Positions 31,940-44,755 are shown, counted from the stretch's first letter. The stretch: DNA of 64,000 nucleotides from Kappaphycus alvarezii (GCA_002205965.3 NADL03000633.1:496001-560000); one strand, 5' to 3'. Notes: generated from the sequence alone by a model not told the origin. Program-made: numbers and translations.

Positions 31940-33139
31940 CTACGCGAGTTCAAGTTTAGACGTATCTACAAGCACAAAAGATTCCGCCCGATCTAACCTA
32001 ATTCCTTTGTTGGTATTGAAAACGAGACAATGGTCCACACGCCGCCCAGAAGTTCGCACAAGTCCGACAAGCCACATTCCCGTGTTCCATCTTGCAACCA
32101 TGTCAAACGCGCGACCCCTTCTACCTTTGTGCGGTTCCTTTCGGAACTCTATTTCTCGTAACGCCAACTTTAGTCCAACACTCTGCATCATCCCCGCTGT
32201 TCGTCCAAGATTCGATGGTTTTGTAGTTGATTTGAGAATTTTCTTTTTTACCATTTTGACTCCCGATTCCCCTCGAAAATATTGCACGGAATTCACAATT
32301 GAGGATGGCACAAAGTCCAAATCCCCTTGTTATTGTATGATATTACTTCAGCTTGGAACAATTTACTGCGAAAGCCCTGGATTCGGTAGACCACTTCCTG
32401 GACCTCCCCTTGTGATGACCGCAACCCACGGGTTCTGCTTGCATAAGTTTAGGATATTTTCCAGGAAACATTGTTCCGTTTCATGCTGCATGGCACCTCG
32501 CCTTAAAGAGCGGCGACTCATCAGAGAACATTTTTGTGTTGCTTCCTCTATGGACTAATCCAGTGCCTTTGCTGGAAAAGAAAAAGGTCGCGTTCCACAG
32601 TGTGGAGCGGTCAACGACTGAAGTTCAATTTCAAAGTAGCTCATTGCATCGCCAACAGAAGTCTGGTATCCATACCGTGCTCCCCTCTTAAGTTCCTGTG
32701 TACCCACTTGCATGCAATTGCCCAGCAAAACCCCATCAATCTCGTACTGTGAGCGGTCAATTACAAAAACGGTCTCATCTATTAGTTCAGTCTCACATTC
32801 TGGCCCTTTTACGGGCAAAAGATCAGTAGTGTCCTCGATTGTCTTCACTGAAGTCCCAAAAGTGGGAGGAGATACTTGGGAATGCACAGTACTATCAGTT
32901 ATCAGAGAGAATCGGGACTGTTTGCGTCGACAAATGATATTGGGGTCAGAACCCGCGCGCCGTGCCGCGTCTTCTTTTTCTTGGTGTGCAGCTCGCGCAT
33001 TCATGGCGCCCACCATGATCAAAAAAGAGGCAACAAAGAAAACAAGCGGTGTATGGAAGAAGGTCAGCACGATCAAGCAGGCATCCACCTGAAGACGAGC
33101 CGTCGATCGTGGGGGTAAGAAGGGGGGCGCACCATGCAC
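31940..33139 (-). pseudogene. Antisense ORF between copia pol and 3' LTR
   Basis: The minus strand opens at 33,139 for 194 codons. After a Pro/Arg-rich start there is a hydrophobic segment (LIVLTFFHTPLVFFVASFLI, ~22-41), a likely membrane anchor, then a polar region ending FSFPAKALD. A single in-frame TAG follows, then SIEEATQKCSLMSRRSL to LCKQNPWVAVITRGG before a stop. A 126-codon frame at 31,940-32,320 continues with VDHCLVFNTNKGIRLDRAE. That last stretch faintly recalls the His-containing end of papain-like (OTU or related) proteases, a weak impression. It runs opposite to pol, and transcription would start in or near the 3' LTR. It could also be a captured host gene or a separate insertion. 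Confidence 0.45.
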
Positions 33140-33185
33140 AATTACCGTCGGCTATATTGTCTAGTGCCATGCAAACGGTGTGCTT

Positions 33186-33198
33186 GGAATTGGGGGAG
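33186..33198 (+). other. Polypurine tract of the copia element
   Basis: GGAATTGGGGGAG directly before the TG of the 3' LTR; primer site for plus-strand DNA synthesis. Confidence 0.7.
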
Positions 33199-33511
33199 TG
33201 TCAATCTTTACACTGTAATGCCCAAGACCAAACTATATCTCGTACGGAGTTTTTCACACTTTTCCAAGTCAAATATCTACGAGCTCAGCCCATCCTCTCA
33301 GTCGGAGTCGACGGACATTACTTGTGTATTTCTGGGTCTGATTCCGCAAAATCCGAAGTTCCGCTCACGCCACAACTTCAGCCCTTCTTACCAATAAAAT
33401 TTGTTCACCTACCCTCCCATCCTCCCCTTTACTTCCCTTTACTTGTTGTTGACTGATAAGGCTGATTGTACAGTCTTACAGCTACAGCTGATAGAGGCGT
33501 ATAATACGACA
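33199..33511 (+). repeat. 3' LTR of the copia element
   Basis: 313 bases, TGTCAATC...ACGACA, followed by AAAAC. Shared blocks with the 5' LTR include AAATATCTACGAGCTCAGCC and TCCGCTCACGCCA. Confidence 0.85.
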
Positions 33512-33669
33512 AAAACCTACCCGAAAGGGGTATCGAGGCGCAACCACACTCTGTGCCCACCTCATACAAGACTTTCTTTCTGGTCTCCGCGTATAGTACC
33601 AGTAAAAGTTCGTTTATAGTCCAATGATCTGACAAAATTGTATCAATTAACAAAAAAGAAAAGGTAGTC

Positions 33670-34325
33670 TGTCACGCGCGCGCGCGACGATTTTTTTTCG
33701 TCATCCATCTCCTCTGATTTTAACATACTGTAGCACCTTCTTCTTCACGACTTTGTTTATACCTACGGTCCTCATGTGTCCTCTTTTCCTTTACTCAGCC
33801 CCAAACAGATACTAGCTATTCTTCCCTGTCCGTGTTGACCTCTTCTGTGGTCCTTTGTAAATTCACAGCCGTTCTACTTACATATTATAATCCTGTATAC
33901 ACCACTCTAAATCGATCCCAAATCAAATTATTTTTCCATTTTTGGCTTATCTCCTTGTCCAAATTCATTTTTTTCTGAGAAAAAGGGCGCAAACGCATTA
34001 CTGCAAATTAATTTTCGGATTTATTTTATCTATTTCAAATCTATATAATGCGCCCTGGGGAGCCTATTCAAGCCCCTTTTTCCCAAGTTCCAAACCTTTC
34101 CCATCATTCTGCTTACAACCCTTCTACCCCTACCCATTTGAAACACCCTCAATCTCCTGCCAATCCTCAAAAACCACCAAAATGAAGCACTTATTCCTTT
34201 CCAACGCCATTTCCAAAACTCGCCAAACTCACCAAAAAACGTCATTCCGCTACTCCTTTACGGCCGTACTGACTGCCAAGAATATCTCCACCGGCTCGGA
34301 TGACGTCGACCAGTGAAACTTGTCA
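33670..34325 (+). mobile_element. Shortened acidic-ORF unit, tentative target duplication
   Basis: TGTCACGCGCGCGCG at 33,670 resembles the TGTTAGGCGCG start of the two full units. The following 500 bases match their upstream region, including GAGAAAAAGGGCGCAAA and AATGCGCCCTGGGGAGCCTATT. TAGTC occurs just before (33,665-33,669) and just after a TGTCA end (34,326-34,330). The 3' LTR segment is absent. The TAGTC match could be chance. Confidence 0.45.
34183..34316 (+). pseudogene. LTR-borne acidic protein, copy 3 (N-terminal remnant)
   Basis: ATG at 34,183 after ACCACCAAA, as in the 60 kb copy. MKHLFLSNAISKTRQTHQKT resembles MDNLCPSKGISKNRHHRPLN. The frame then leaves the family sequence: the family's YGxTDxxDYLRR reads in another frame as LYGRTDCQEYLHRLG and then stops. 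The acid tract and C-terminus are missing. Confidence 0.55.
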
Positions 34326-34330
34326 TAGTC

Positions 34331-35329
34331 AAAGAGCTCATAAAAACTGTCTCAAATCGTGCAATGGAACGGATTTCAAATATGGGAAGTATTCCTTACA
34401 TCGAAAAACCGCATTTGCTATAAATTCCAGTGCAGTTTGTTTGGCGCTGGCTTTACCTCTACGTTCCACAAGAGAGGAAAGATTAGAGTGTTTTAGTGTT
34501 GTAAAATATACATGACTCTATCCTAAAGTACTATAGAATACCAGATCTAGTAGAGAGGAATGTAAATGTTGTGTTAATTGTGTACTTTCAGAGGGCTGAA
34601 ACCGGGGGAGTTTCTGACGAGGCCATTTTGTAACAAATAAGATGGCAGGCGTCTTAATTATTTCTAAAATGATTCGAGTAGACACCATATTATAAACAGA
34701 CCGCGTTGTATGAGACCGGTATAGTGGTTTGAAAGGGAAAATAATTTACAGTTTTAATCTTGAAAGATATATGCGATCTATCCTAAAGAAGTCCAGACAA
34801 ACGCAATCGACTCAAAAAGGCATATCGACAAAGTAATGGTGGAAAGCCTATGCTCTATAAAAACCTCCTTAAAGCCAGCAATTAATCAGGCATAATTATA
34901 TATGCCGGCTTCTTCAGGTAATGTGAGACACCATTCATGTCGCTCCCTCCGATACCTTAATCAAAGATAGATCGGTACATAGAATATATCTTGCAAGAGC
35001 AAAAGAACTGAACCCTTTTGCCCTTAATCAACAGATCTACAATTTAAGGCCTTAAAGAATATATTACACACCTTCGTAAATTTAAGTAAAGGTTTTCAGT
35101 CCTTTTGGCTTTTTATTTGTGCTTCATTTGTAATTATTTGCAGAAAAGATTTCCTTTGTAGTAAACATGTTACAATATTTCCAATTTTTCTATTTACTTG
35201 GTGCAACACTAGGTTTATAAGAAATAATTCATCACTTTATAGAGTGCGCCCTCCTACGGGAAGATGCACATCGCCTTCAATGCGACCTTCTACGCGAAGC
35301 ATGGAAGATATGAGTCTTTTCTCACAATC
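34331..35329. other. No gene; repeat debris
   Basis: AT-rich with short frames only. Around 34,920-35,040 there is a patch like the non-LTR tail (GATAGATCGG...ATATCTTGCAAGAG). Confidence 0.5.
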
Positions 35330-35650
35330 TGTGCTATAGGAAGGCTCTTTACTACCCCTAGATATACTCTAATAGGTTAACACTCAGACGCGTATACGGA
35401 GCTAACCGATGTCTCGCGCAACTTACCCACTAGAGAGATGGATCCCTGTTGCAAGGTCTGAGCGGTGCTTACTCAGAGGCACGCAGACGCGGTCGTAATT
35501 TCCAACGCAATTTAATTACTGGCTGTCCTAATACCGGCTTCTACGGAAAAGTTAAGAGATAACACTGGTCAACCTCTAGAATACTCTAGGCCGTATCTGA
35601 CCATATATTTCAAATATTAAGAAATCCACACCCCCATTTTAAAGGTGGTT
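35330..35650 (+). mobile_element. Family B non-LTR 3' end, degenerate
   Basis: HSDAYTELTDVSRNL, AVLTQRHADAVV and ISNAI align with the family B C-terminus at 25.2-25.4 kb across two stops. The tail ends near 35,645. Confidence 0.6.
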
Positions 35651-35989
35651 TTCATTAATTCTAACTTCAATAACATTATAGGCCTATTTTTTGAATCAGC
35701 GGGCCTGGAAATCTGAACATTTTGACACCGCTTAAACTCGCCTGGTAAACCCCAAAATTTTTTTTCCACCCTCCGACAAGAATATTTTGACAAATCAAAC
35801 CTCCCCCCTTGGACGTACTACCCTCTTCTCGCTCTATTGCCTAATCCCGTCATCCTCGCCTCACTACCTTCTCCCCTTTATTAACCCTGTGCCCAACCGA
35901 CTCGGAGGAACACACCAGTTGCTAAACCAGGAAACACCTGACTGAGCTCGCCGCTCGTCATATCATATGGTAGAGATCGGAGAACAGGA

Positions 35990-36600
35990 CGCAGTGCGCA
36001 GTGTTTCTTAATAGGAGGATGTTAAGGCAGGGGAGTGCTTCGAGTAGGGAGCGACCCCGGAACTGTTCTACGGGATGGAAGAAGAGGAGGCTGAATAAGA
36101 GTTTGGGAAAGGATAAGAGGAAGATGAGGAGTCCAGGGATTAAGATGTGGATGTCGAGCCCAGTCATATGGATGGGAAAGGAATAAATTGGTTGGAACAA
36201 GTGGTCTCGGCCATGGACGCGATTGGAGGTCGGATCAACTGTGCTGTATTCCTTACAGGAAGCCTTTTACTTATTTTTCTGATGCTTCTAGTAACAGTAT
36301 GGAGATTTTACCTACGAAAAAAGTCCACGTACTCTGATTAAAAAGCTTCCTCCATGAGATAAAAAGCAAGTGGGAATTATATCTCAAACCAAAATATTCA
36401 ATTAATCCCTTATACCCTAAGCAAGGTGGTAGAGCTTTCTCCTTCAGAGTTGTTTACTAAAACAGTCACTCATTTCTCACGTCATCTACCATCAATTGTC
36501 CACTTATGTCTACTTTAGTACTTTATTCGTTCGCAAAGACTCTAAACATGGGTAATTAGTGGATTTTTTCCGTCGACGCCATTTTTACCCTACCAGTATC
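35990..36600 (+). pseudogene. LTR-borne acidic protein, copy 4 (3' relic) with LTR-like tail
   Basis: The stretch 36,140-36,240 (INWLEQVVSAMDAIGG) matches the LDQVVPVMDPVGG segment of the 44.8 kb copy base by base. The flank 36,345-36,600, from GCTTCCTCCATGAGAT to CGACGCCATTTTTACCCTA, matches 49,615-49,865. It therefore serves as an empty-site relative of the 45.5-49.6 kb DNA transposon insertion. The 5' part and start are lost. Confidence 0.6.
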
Positions 36601-38454
36601 TATGTTGAGAATGACGAGGATTATATACGATAAAAAGCAGTGTATATCGATGAGGTTGTCTACATTCTTCTAAATATTCCTCTTGATTCCTAATTCGATA
36701 AGCGAGCTTCCTTGCGAAGGCTCCTCCGCCATATTCAGATTTTGGGACAGCGAATACTTCTTTTAGCAAAGAACGGGATAAAAGCACGGCAATTAGTCAC
36801 GGGCTCAGTGGATTTGTGCAAGCACAGCCGGCTACAAACATATTATCCTACCTATCGGGGAAATCGTACTACTCCCAGAAAGATATAAAATCGCTAACTA
36901 CTCCTAATGGGGTTTTCTTTGCTAATCGAAGCTGACGAAGTCAAAGAAGAGGTGTGATTTTTTTTTCATGTTCTTACCATGGTAGATGTTCTGTTCCACA
37001 AGCTCACCTTCCTTCGTGACGTGGAATTTCACAGGCCTCACGACTTTACACGAACGTGTTGTATCTAATATACTGTAGCTTCAAACCATTGGTAACCCAA
37101 TACCCGGGTCTAGTAGGAACCTTGCTTTCATTACAATTTTACTTACATTTATGGCCTCAGCGTTTGACCCTATTGAGTTACTTAGAATGGCAACGGCATG
37201 GTTAAACATTGAGATATTTTATCACTGCTTTACCAATTATAAGTTGTCTTGCTATCCAATGACACCTGTACCAACGTACGTTTTACATCTTCCCAGAGTA
37301 CGTTACCGGTGCCGACTATGATTCCGACAGCGCTACGTAAAATACCTCAAGGACTGTTTTAGTGGAAAAATTTTCATTCGATACTGTTAATCTAAAAATT
37401 AATTTATTATGTAGCTACCTCTAGTTCGAAATAAATCTTGATTTTGAGCGGTCGACCTAGCTCAGCCGGCTTCAACCCAGGTTTCATCCATAGTTCAACC
37501 AAGATCTGCTCATGTGTGATAAAACCCACTCAGTTGAACCTGAACCGGTGGGTACGGGTAATTTTTGGAACTTACTAGGAGTAGATAGTTGTTATATCAG
37601 CTCCTAATTTCTATTAACATCAGCTGCTAATTGCCGTGCATGATGACTAGTGGTGTAATTATGGAGTGAGGGGAAGAAGAAACACCCAACTATCCGATAT
37701 GAGAGATATTTCATGCTACTGAAGTGCTGCAGAAGAAGTTAGCAAATAACAGCCAGGAGTAGAAGTGAAAGAGCTGTCACCAACTCAGTACCCAGTTCTA
37801 AATGGGCAGCATTCTTTAGAAATTTTCGATAATAGGGAACCGATAAAATTTTCTAGGTTCGAAGTTGACTCCCAGCTTGCCTTTTGTCTCCTATAGGAAG
37901 CAGTTTGTGTAGCTTTAATATACATTTTCTAGACTATAATTGTTTGAAAACCAACAAAACTACCAGAAAAGCGAAAAATGACTTCATATGGAGGCAGAGA
38001 GTTTGAAAAAGATCCATGAAATTAACGAAAGAAATATACTCCCTAAAAGCTTTATGGTCAACTACAGATCTTAAAAATTCCCTATAGCTATCATACGTAC
38101 CAATATTGTCCCTACACATACAATCCTTGAATAAATATTAGGATCAAGAACCAAAACTCAGCTGCACATTTAAGAGCTGCAAATTGAAAACAAGGAAGGG
38201 AACAGACTTTTAGTACTACCAGTAGATATGCGAATATTCCCCTCAACGGCAACCTTTCGCCAGCCTAGACCACGAAGTTACCCTTTTTATTGGTCACTCT
38301 CTGTTGGCACAAAAAAATAGAACCAAATTTCTTTGAATACATAGCTTTACGAAGAATAAAAAAAGCATGATCAAATTTATACATTATATAAAACCAACGA
38401 CCCCCTTCACTACCCGACAAGTTTTATTCAACATTAAGCAAAAAAAATACGGGT
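36601..38454. other. No gene recognised
   Basis: AT-rich decayed DNA. A pol III A-box-like TAGCTCAGCCGG lies at 37,458-37,469 but no tRNA fold follows. Confidence 0.5.
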
Positions 38455-39450
38455 AGATCAGCCGGCATTACTGACCAACAGAAGGGTGCAATTTTGGCCC
38501 TTTTCAACGAGATGACTGCTGATCGAAAGACCAATGAATTCACCGGCAAGTCTAAAACCGCAGTTCATAACTTTATTGCATCTTAAGGGGTATAAAAAGC
38601 AAATAAAAAGCTTAAGAGACCATAGGAGATATCCATTACTCAGCTTCGATCTTTATTTCGGCACAATTCGACTTGTAAATACAGCGCAAGCGCAAGGGAG
38701 CTAAAAAATACCCTGCAATTAGCGGTATTTGTATGCCGCATCCAGTAATTGCTATCCTTTAGCGATCACACAGTGTACAAAAAGAAGAAAACAGTTACGT
38801 CAAAGACGACTGAACAAAAGAAAGCCAGGTATGATTAGGCTTGAGAACACGTGACCTGGAGCTTACGGGATTGTAAGGATGTTATTTTTATGGACGAAAA
38901 AAATTAAATTTAAATGGTCCTGACGGTTTCACATATTGCTGGCACGATTTAAGGAAAGAGCCGCAATATTTCTCATCTCGTCAGCAAGGTGGAAAATCAG
39001 TTAAAGTATGGGCTGCCATTTCATATTATGGCGTCTCTGAATTGTAATAATTTCAGAAAAACAAGATTGTAAGGTTTTTCTACGTTTTTGAAGGAGGGGC
39101 TTCTACCGTCTGCTGAATAATACCTCGTACAATTATTATTATATATCATGACAATGCAGCGACGGACACGAGTAATTTTAAAAAGGAATAGTGGAAGGGA
39201 ATGATGTGTATGTACTGCCATGGCCTGCGAACTCCTCTGATTTAAATCCTATTGAAAACATATAGTGAGCACAAGACCTTCACAGGTCTATCATATTCAA
39301 AGGCGATTTGCATCCATCGAGGAATTGTAGGAGTGAATTAATGACACTTTGCATCAAATCAGAAGTAGCGTTGTTAAGAATCTTTTTTCAGTCTCTTCCC
39401 GACCGTTGCATTGAAGTGATTGAGAAAAAGGGTAATTGTACCCATTAATA
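38455..39450 (+). pseudogene. Decayed Tc1/mariner transposase
   Basis: ITDQQKGAILALFNEM opens an N-terminal helix-turn-helix part. Across stops and frameshifts come DVIFMDEK (first Asp), KVWAAISYYG, YHDNAATDT (second Asp) and LPWPANSSDLNPIEN (Glu), about 35 residues after the second Asp. This is the DDE catalytic triad of the IS630/Tc1/mariner superfamily, which cuts and pastes at TA sites. There are at least eight stops, so it is dead. Terminal repeats were not found by eye. Confidence 0.8.
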
Positions 39451-41990
39451 GATTTTCTTTGACAGAAATATTAAAAATGTATTCTTGGTCTTACTTTGGT
39501 GACGTTCAAAGAAACGGTCCTATTTCGTTATTGAAAACATGTGGTCGTCACAGAAGGTTTCATATTCACTAAGTGACTATAAATTTTCTATTCTACTTCT
39601 GTACTGTAAAAACATTATGTTTTCTCCTGCGAGTTGCTAGTGCTTCACATAGGCACAAGCTTTTTGTTGTTGATTCTGCTATTTTTTCGGGGAATGTGCT
39701 TTTAAAAGGCAATAGGGCCCTTTCTTGAACGAATCAAGATGATCTGTCGGCGCATCTACCGGATACATGGTAGTAAAATCCTATTCCATCCAGACAGGTG
39801 CTGAGCGGCGAGCACTGTCAGGATCGATCTTGCTTGACTACGGATGTAGTCTCATAAAGTATTTAGGCCTAAGGGAAATAAGGGGAAACGGCGAAAGGAA
39901 GAGAATTTTGAGATTGGGAAATGGAGCGGGAAGCAAGAAATAAATGCACGTAGGTATGAGGGGAGTACACATTCTCGCGTATTGTGAAAAGCTCTCTTTA
40001 TAACTTTTCTTAGCACCTGAGGTGCTTCAATATCTCCATGATCTCTCGCTTGACGGAGTTACTGAACCTAGGCAGTTGACGGGAGTCGTTTTTTGCTATG
40101 TAAGTTTGCGGAAACAAGCTGCAAACGGATAATTAATGATTATCATATTTAAAGTTGAAAAAAATTAAATGAATGGAGAAGATCGAAATAGTTACTACCA
40201 AAGGAGGAGTTTATAATACAAAAAGGAAAAATAAATAACTAAAACATCATAAAAACAAGAATTTATTTCAATTATAAGAAAAGTAAAAGTATCTGAAGAA
40301 AAATAGAAGAAAAGTTATGGGTATTGAGATAAAGCTTCCTGTTCATCGCTTGTAAAAACGATTAGGACGACATTCAAGTACGGGAGGACCTTAGGTTGTT
40401 CAACTGTACAGGTCCCGACTCAAAAAGATGTATCCGTACCAGTTACTCCTTGCAGCTCGAATAAATATATATAATTGAGTCAAGCTGACCACTGACTACA
40501 TGTAAGTAAATAAATTAGGAAATCAGGAGAAATTTAAGGAATCGTATAGTAATTGCGCAAAGTACTCACTACGGTCACAGGGTTTTCAGATATTACTCCC
40601 GGGTAGGAAGTTTATCTTTGCTTATTATTTTGGTTATTTTTATCTCACAAAAATACCAGTTCTATCCGCGTAAAACATGGCAAAACGCATTTTTGTGTGG
40701 TTGTTTTCTGTGGGTTGCGCAAAAATAGATGCATGAAACTCTATTATTATAAATTAAGCTCCCATTTAATCTGGTTACCCTAACAGGTCTAAAATAAACT
40801 AAAACCATGTATGAACAAATCTTGGATAGCAGAAAATGTGTTTGGAAGCAGTTTCAACCTTCTCTATTTTTGGTATGAAATCATACAAGTTCATAGGGGC
40901 GACGGCTTGATATCAAACACTAAGAATATTATAAAAATCGAGAACATTTTCCATCTATAGAACTGTATATTTCCTTCAGGCTTGCTTCCATACTATTGAT
41001 TAATACAATGGGTCCAGTGGGGCCATTGAAATCTTTTCCCGTATATGAAGACTTTTTTCCACCACCCTTTCAATCGGTACCTGGTACTTCCATTTATGAT
41101 ACAGAATCCATGTTTTTCCAAGATTGATCTGGCAAAGCCTACTACAAAAATAAGGGAGTAATAATCCCTAAAGAACTACTGCCCGCATTATCCTGTTGGA
41201 TTCCCCCTTCCAATGAAAAATGGGTGCCTGCAAAGGGCGGTGGGTAAAGATATGGTAAAAAAGGGTTGAACGGCAAACATGAAGCCACCAAGATCCATAT
41301 TTTGTAATATTTGTTCCTCTGCTGGACAAAAAGCCCATTGAGTTTCCATTCATGACTTAACAGAGCGAAAACCTGATCTTGTGGTAGTTTCAAAGTACGT
41401 GTTTTGCGCGATCTGGACCTTGACTGTGAACCGCATACCCATAAGCTGAATTTCGGTTTTTATTGTAAAAATATGGTTGGAGGAAATTGATAGCAAGCAT
41501 TTTGTCTCATAGTCGCATATATCAAATGTTTCCTTGCAACGTGTTTTTTGGCTCAGTTTTTGTTTCATGTTGATCTGCCTCTTTAATTATGTGTCACTTT
41601 CCGTAGTTTTTCACACCAGCATCAAATTATTATCATATGAGAGTCTTTCTTATACCCTGAAGATAGCACTTGCATTGCATAAAGTGCGTAATAAAACAGA
41701 ATATCCAGCAAAAGACTACTTTTTTTGCAATTTTCATACGTTAAATATCAATATTCAATGAAATTTATATCAAAGAGCTAAATGTTATACACAACGTCCA
41801 TTTCGATGAATAAAGCTCGCCCAGTTGATTCAGGCCGTGAGCGGGACTACTTCTTAGTGAATTCAGTCGTTAGGCGACTTTCAAAGAGTGCTAACTGCAG
41901 TGGTGTAGATATGTTAATGCCTCTCTTTTGTATAGGATCAATAAAGATTGTAGACTCTTAAGTCCAGATGAAATGATTAAGCTGATTTTT
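39451..41990. other. No gene recognised
   Basis: AT-rich. A minus-strand stretch at 41,142-41,568 keeps two adjacent open frames but has no motif I recognise. Confidence 0.5.
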
Positions 41991-44130
41991 TTCGAAATTA
42001 TACCTCAGCAACCGCAAATACTCGCGGATTCGTTTGTCTTCGAAACAACAGCATTTTAAAGCTGTTTTAAACAAATACTTACAACCAAATGAGATCGACA
42101 GATACAATTCTTTTCTGGAAGCCTGTTTTACTCACATTCAATCTGTTCCTTCATCAGTAGCGCTCTCAGCATCCAACAATTCGGCAAATGAGATAGATTC
42201 CACCCGGCGCATGGAAAGATGTGACAACCAGCCAAGGGGGTGGATTTTTTTAGTCATACAGAATATACCTATCGCATATAATATTTGTTTATATTCTTAT
42301 AGTCTTGTAGTCTCAGCAAATAAAATAATTGAACTATCAAATGAGCCTCCACCTAAAGGTCTAGTAAATTTTGATACCGCAAAAATTTTGTTACCATATC
42401 GAACTGCATATGCTTGCCTAACTATTTCACTTGCTGAAGTCATACAAGGTATTTGTTGCAGATAAATTTAGTTTAAAGATGCAATAAGGCTTACTTTGAA
42501 TCCTAAGTCATTGAGTGAGACATTCTCGTGGGTAACAATTGTGTAGCTGTACAAACTTTAGAGTAATTTGAATACATTGCTGACAGAATTATGTGAGTTG
42601 ATATGGGGACATAGCATCGAGAGAATCATCATCTGATATCACGATTGAGGCATCATTATTATGCGGAACAATGATACCAAAGAGCTTAAATTACCCGACC
42701 GTATGCACAGTGGTCCCGTTTTATAGACCCTGGATCCTCTGTTAATAAGCTCCCTGCAGTCAATTTCAGGACCACCAACCAGGATGTATTCTAATACCTT
42801 TGCAATACCTTATGAACAATAAGTGAAAGAAAGTCTTCATTTTTGAGGTCAAACAGCTAGTGGATATATATTGCACTAGAAAAGCCAATATAAAGAAATG
42901 TAAAATCTCACTTACACTGCTATTGTTCATCGTAATGAGCCATTACATGATAGTAACAGTTTGAGAGAAAACAAAAATTGTGGTAGAAATATCCTTGGTC
43001 GTAGAACACAGACGTCTCTTCTAGCTTCATCAGATTGAAGATTTGAACTCTCAATATCAGACTTGCTCAGATATCATGAATGAAGTGCACGAATAGATAG
43101 CGATATATCATTAACAGAAAGGAATCATGAGACAGATTATGTTCTGAGATTTGAGCAATCTGTATCATTCTGGAGCAATCCTCAGCGTACACAGTAGTCT
43201 ACCGTCCTCTAGCATTTTAACATCGTATTTCACAAGCTATCGACAAATTTTTGTTAATTAGTACTTTATATACATCTATTTTGACGCAGTGCCTGAGAAA
43301 AAGACTTCTCAGCGCTGTAAGAATTTTTAAGAACGGACCATAACAACCCATGAGATTGATGTGCTAGAAATTCCTTTTATTTCAGTCTTTAACTGTATTG
43401 CCACAATTCATATCTCTCAAATGATTGCATTTCATCACTAAGCAATTTTAATAGTTCAATTTAATTGTTTGCCTTGACGTTTTCCCATTGGATATACACT
43501 AGATCCTCAATACCTAAGTTTGGGAGTATCATGTTGCATTCATCGATTCCACTTATTTAGTCTCCATGGCTCACATCAGTAAGATCATATTCCTTTATAT
43601 CAGTATATTCAATTTTCAGTCACTTTACTCTCTGAATTTCTCATCATAATCATCTGTAGCAGCAAAATACTTGATGATTCTGTAAAAATATCTAATTGCT
43701 TCTTGAACAGCTACTTTGAAAACGTTTTGTCATAAATATTATGGGAAAGATTCTATACAAAGCACGACTATCTTTTCTATTCTTTTCCAGTAAAGAGGAA
43801 ATATTGGATGACTTTCAAACTTAAGAAAAGTCTTTATGGCCTATACGGTAGCTTGATTTTGATTACAACCTTTGACAAACACTCCTGCAACTTATTCCGG
43901 CCTGATAAAGTCTTAAGCTTCCTGTTTTGAGAAAATATAATTGCACTTTCTTTTGGCTATTAACTCGTCATGAACTTCTTTGACCTCAGTGCGGAAGGGT
44001 ATTATTAATCTATCATTCACGGGGCGTGTAAATTAGCTGCCTTACTTATATATATTTGAAGCATAATAATTGTATAAATCATTACCTCCTCATGAATGAA
44101 TGATTTACTCAATACCACTCTTTCTATTTA
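41990..44130 (+). mobile_element. Heavily decayed copia debris
   Basis: The only clear signature is WMTFKLKKSLYGLYGS near 43,806-43,855, the KLKKALYGL motif of Ty1/copia reverse transcriptase. A 143-codon frame at 42,034-42,465 precedes it and may be related but is unrecognised. Confidence 0.4.
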
Positions 44131-44623
44131 TGCTCCGATGCTAAAAATTAGATTTTGTACTTATTTACTTCAAAAAATTGCTGAAGTGTGCTAAACGAAA
44201 AATTGTAGGTATTCCCTCTTATCCCCAAAATTCGCTCATGTGTTTTCTTTACGCGCCAAAGTTACCTCATTTCACGTGTTTCCCTTCACTTTTCCCCCTG
44301 TCCTTCTTCCTCCACTTTCTTTTTCTTTTACGCTACGAAATTTACATTTTTCAATTCTCCTTTCTTTGTCTAGTTTCTCTTTTAGGTACGATTTTTTCAC
44401 TTGGATAATCATCCTTTAAAATATCTCTTTTTTTCGATCGTAATCGATCTTAAATGCCTTTTTCCACAATCAATATTTTTGCATGTGATTTTCGCCATAA
44501 ATTATCACTTTAAATGAGTTTTCAGAAGTCCCCACTATCAGAATATTTTCCGTTTACTTTTTCGTTTCAGCGGTGTGGAAAGTCCGAGACTCTTGCCGCT
44601 ATTTAAAACAGTAGTTTGTTGCC

Positions 44624-44630
44624 TATATAA
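44624..44630 (+). promoter_or_regulatory. TATA box of acidic ORF copy 5
   Basis: TATATAA, 132 bases before the ATG at 44,756. Confidence 0.5.
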
Positions 44631-44755
44631 ATTAAATTCAACACTGCAACAACAAAAAATTGACAATTAAAGCACTCGTTTGTTCCCAAAAATTTATATA
44701 AAAAAAACTGTAACAAAAAAACTTGACAATTCACACACAACCCTTGGCAGCCATC

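Larger units (their letters stand above)
26061..33511 (+). mobile_element. Ty1/copia retrotransposon with AAAAC target duplication
   Basis: LTRs at 26,061-26,350 and 33,199-33,511 start TGYCAATC and end GACA. AAAAC lies directly outside both (26,056-26,060 and 33,512-33,516). Between them, with frameshifts, are Gag with a zinc knuckle, protease, integrase, reverse transcriptase and RNase H in the copia order. A purine-rich tract (GGAATTGGGGGAG, 33,186-33,198) abuts the 3' LTR. The LTRs are only about 80 % alike by eye, so the insertion is old. About 1.3 kb between RNase H and the 3' LTR carries an antisense reading frame. Confidence 0.88.

Noticed and set aside
33670-33695. CGCGCGCG run as a CpG island or Z-DNA element
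   Set aside because: It is the start of the acidic-ORF unit (TGTTAGGCGCGCG in the other copies) and very short.
37458-37500. tRNA-like A box (TAGCTCAGCCGG) and TTCAACC downstream
   Set aside because: No acceptor or anticodon stem can be drawn; at most a tRNA-derived relic.
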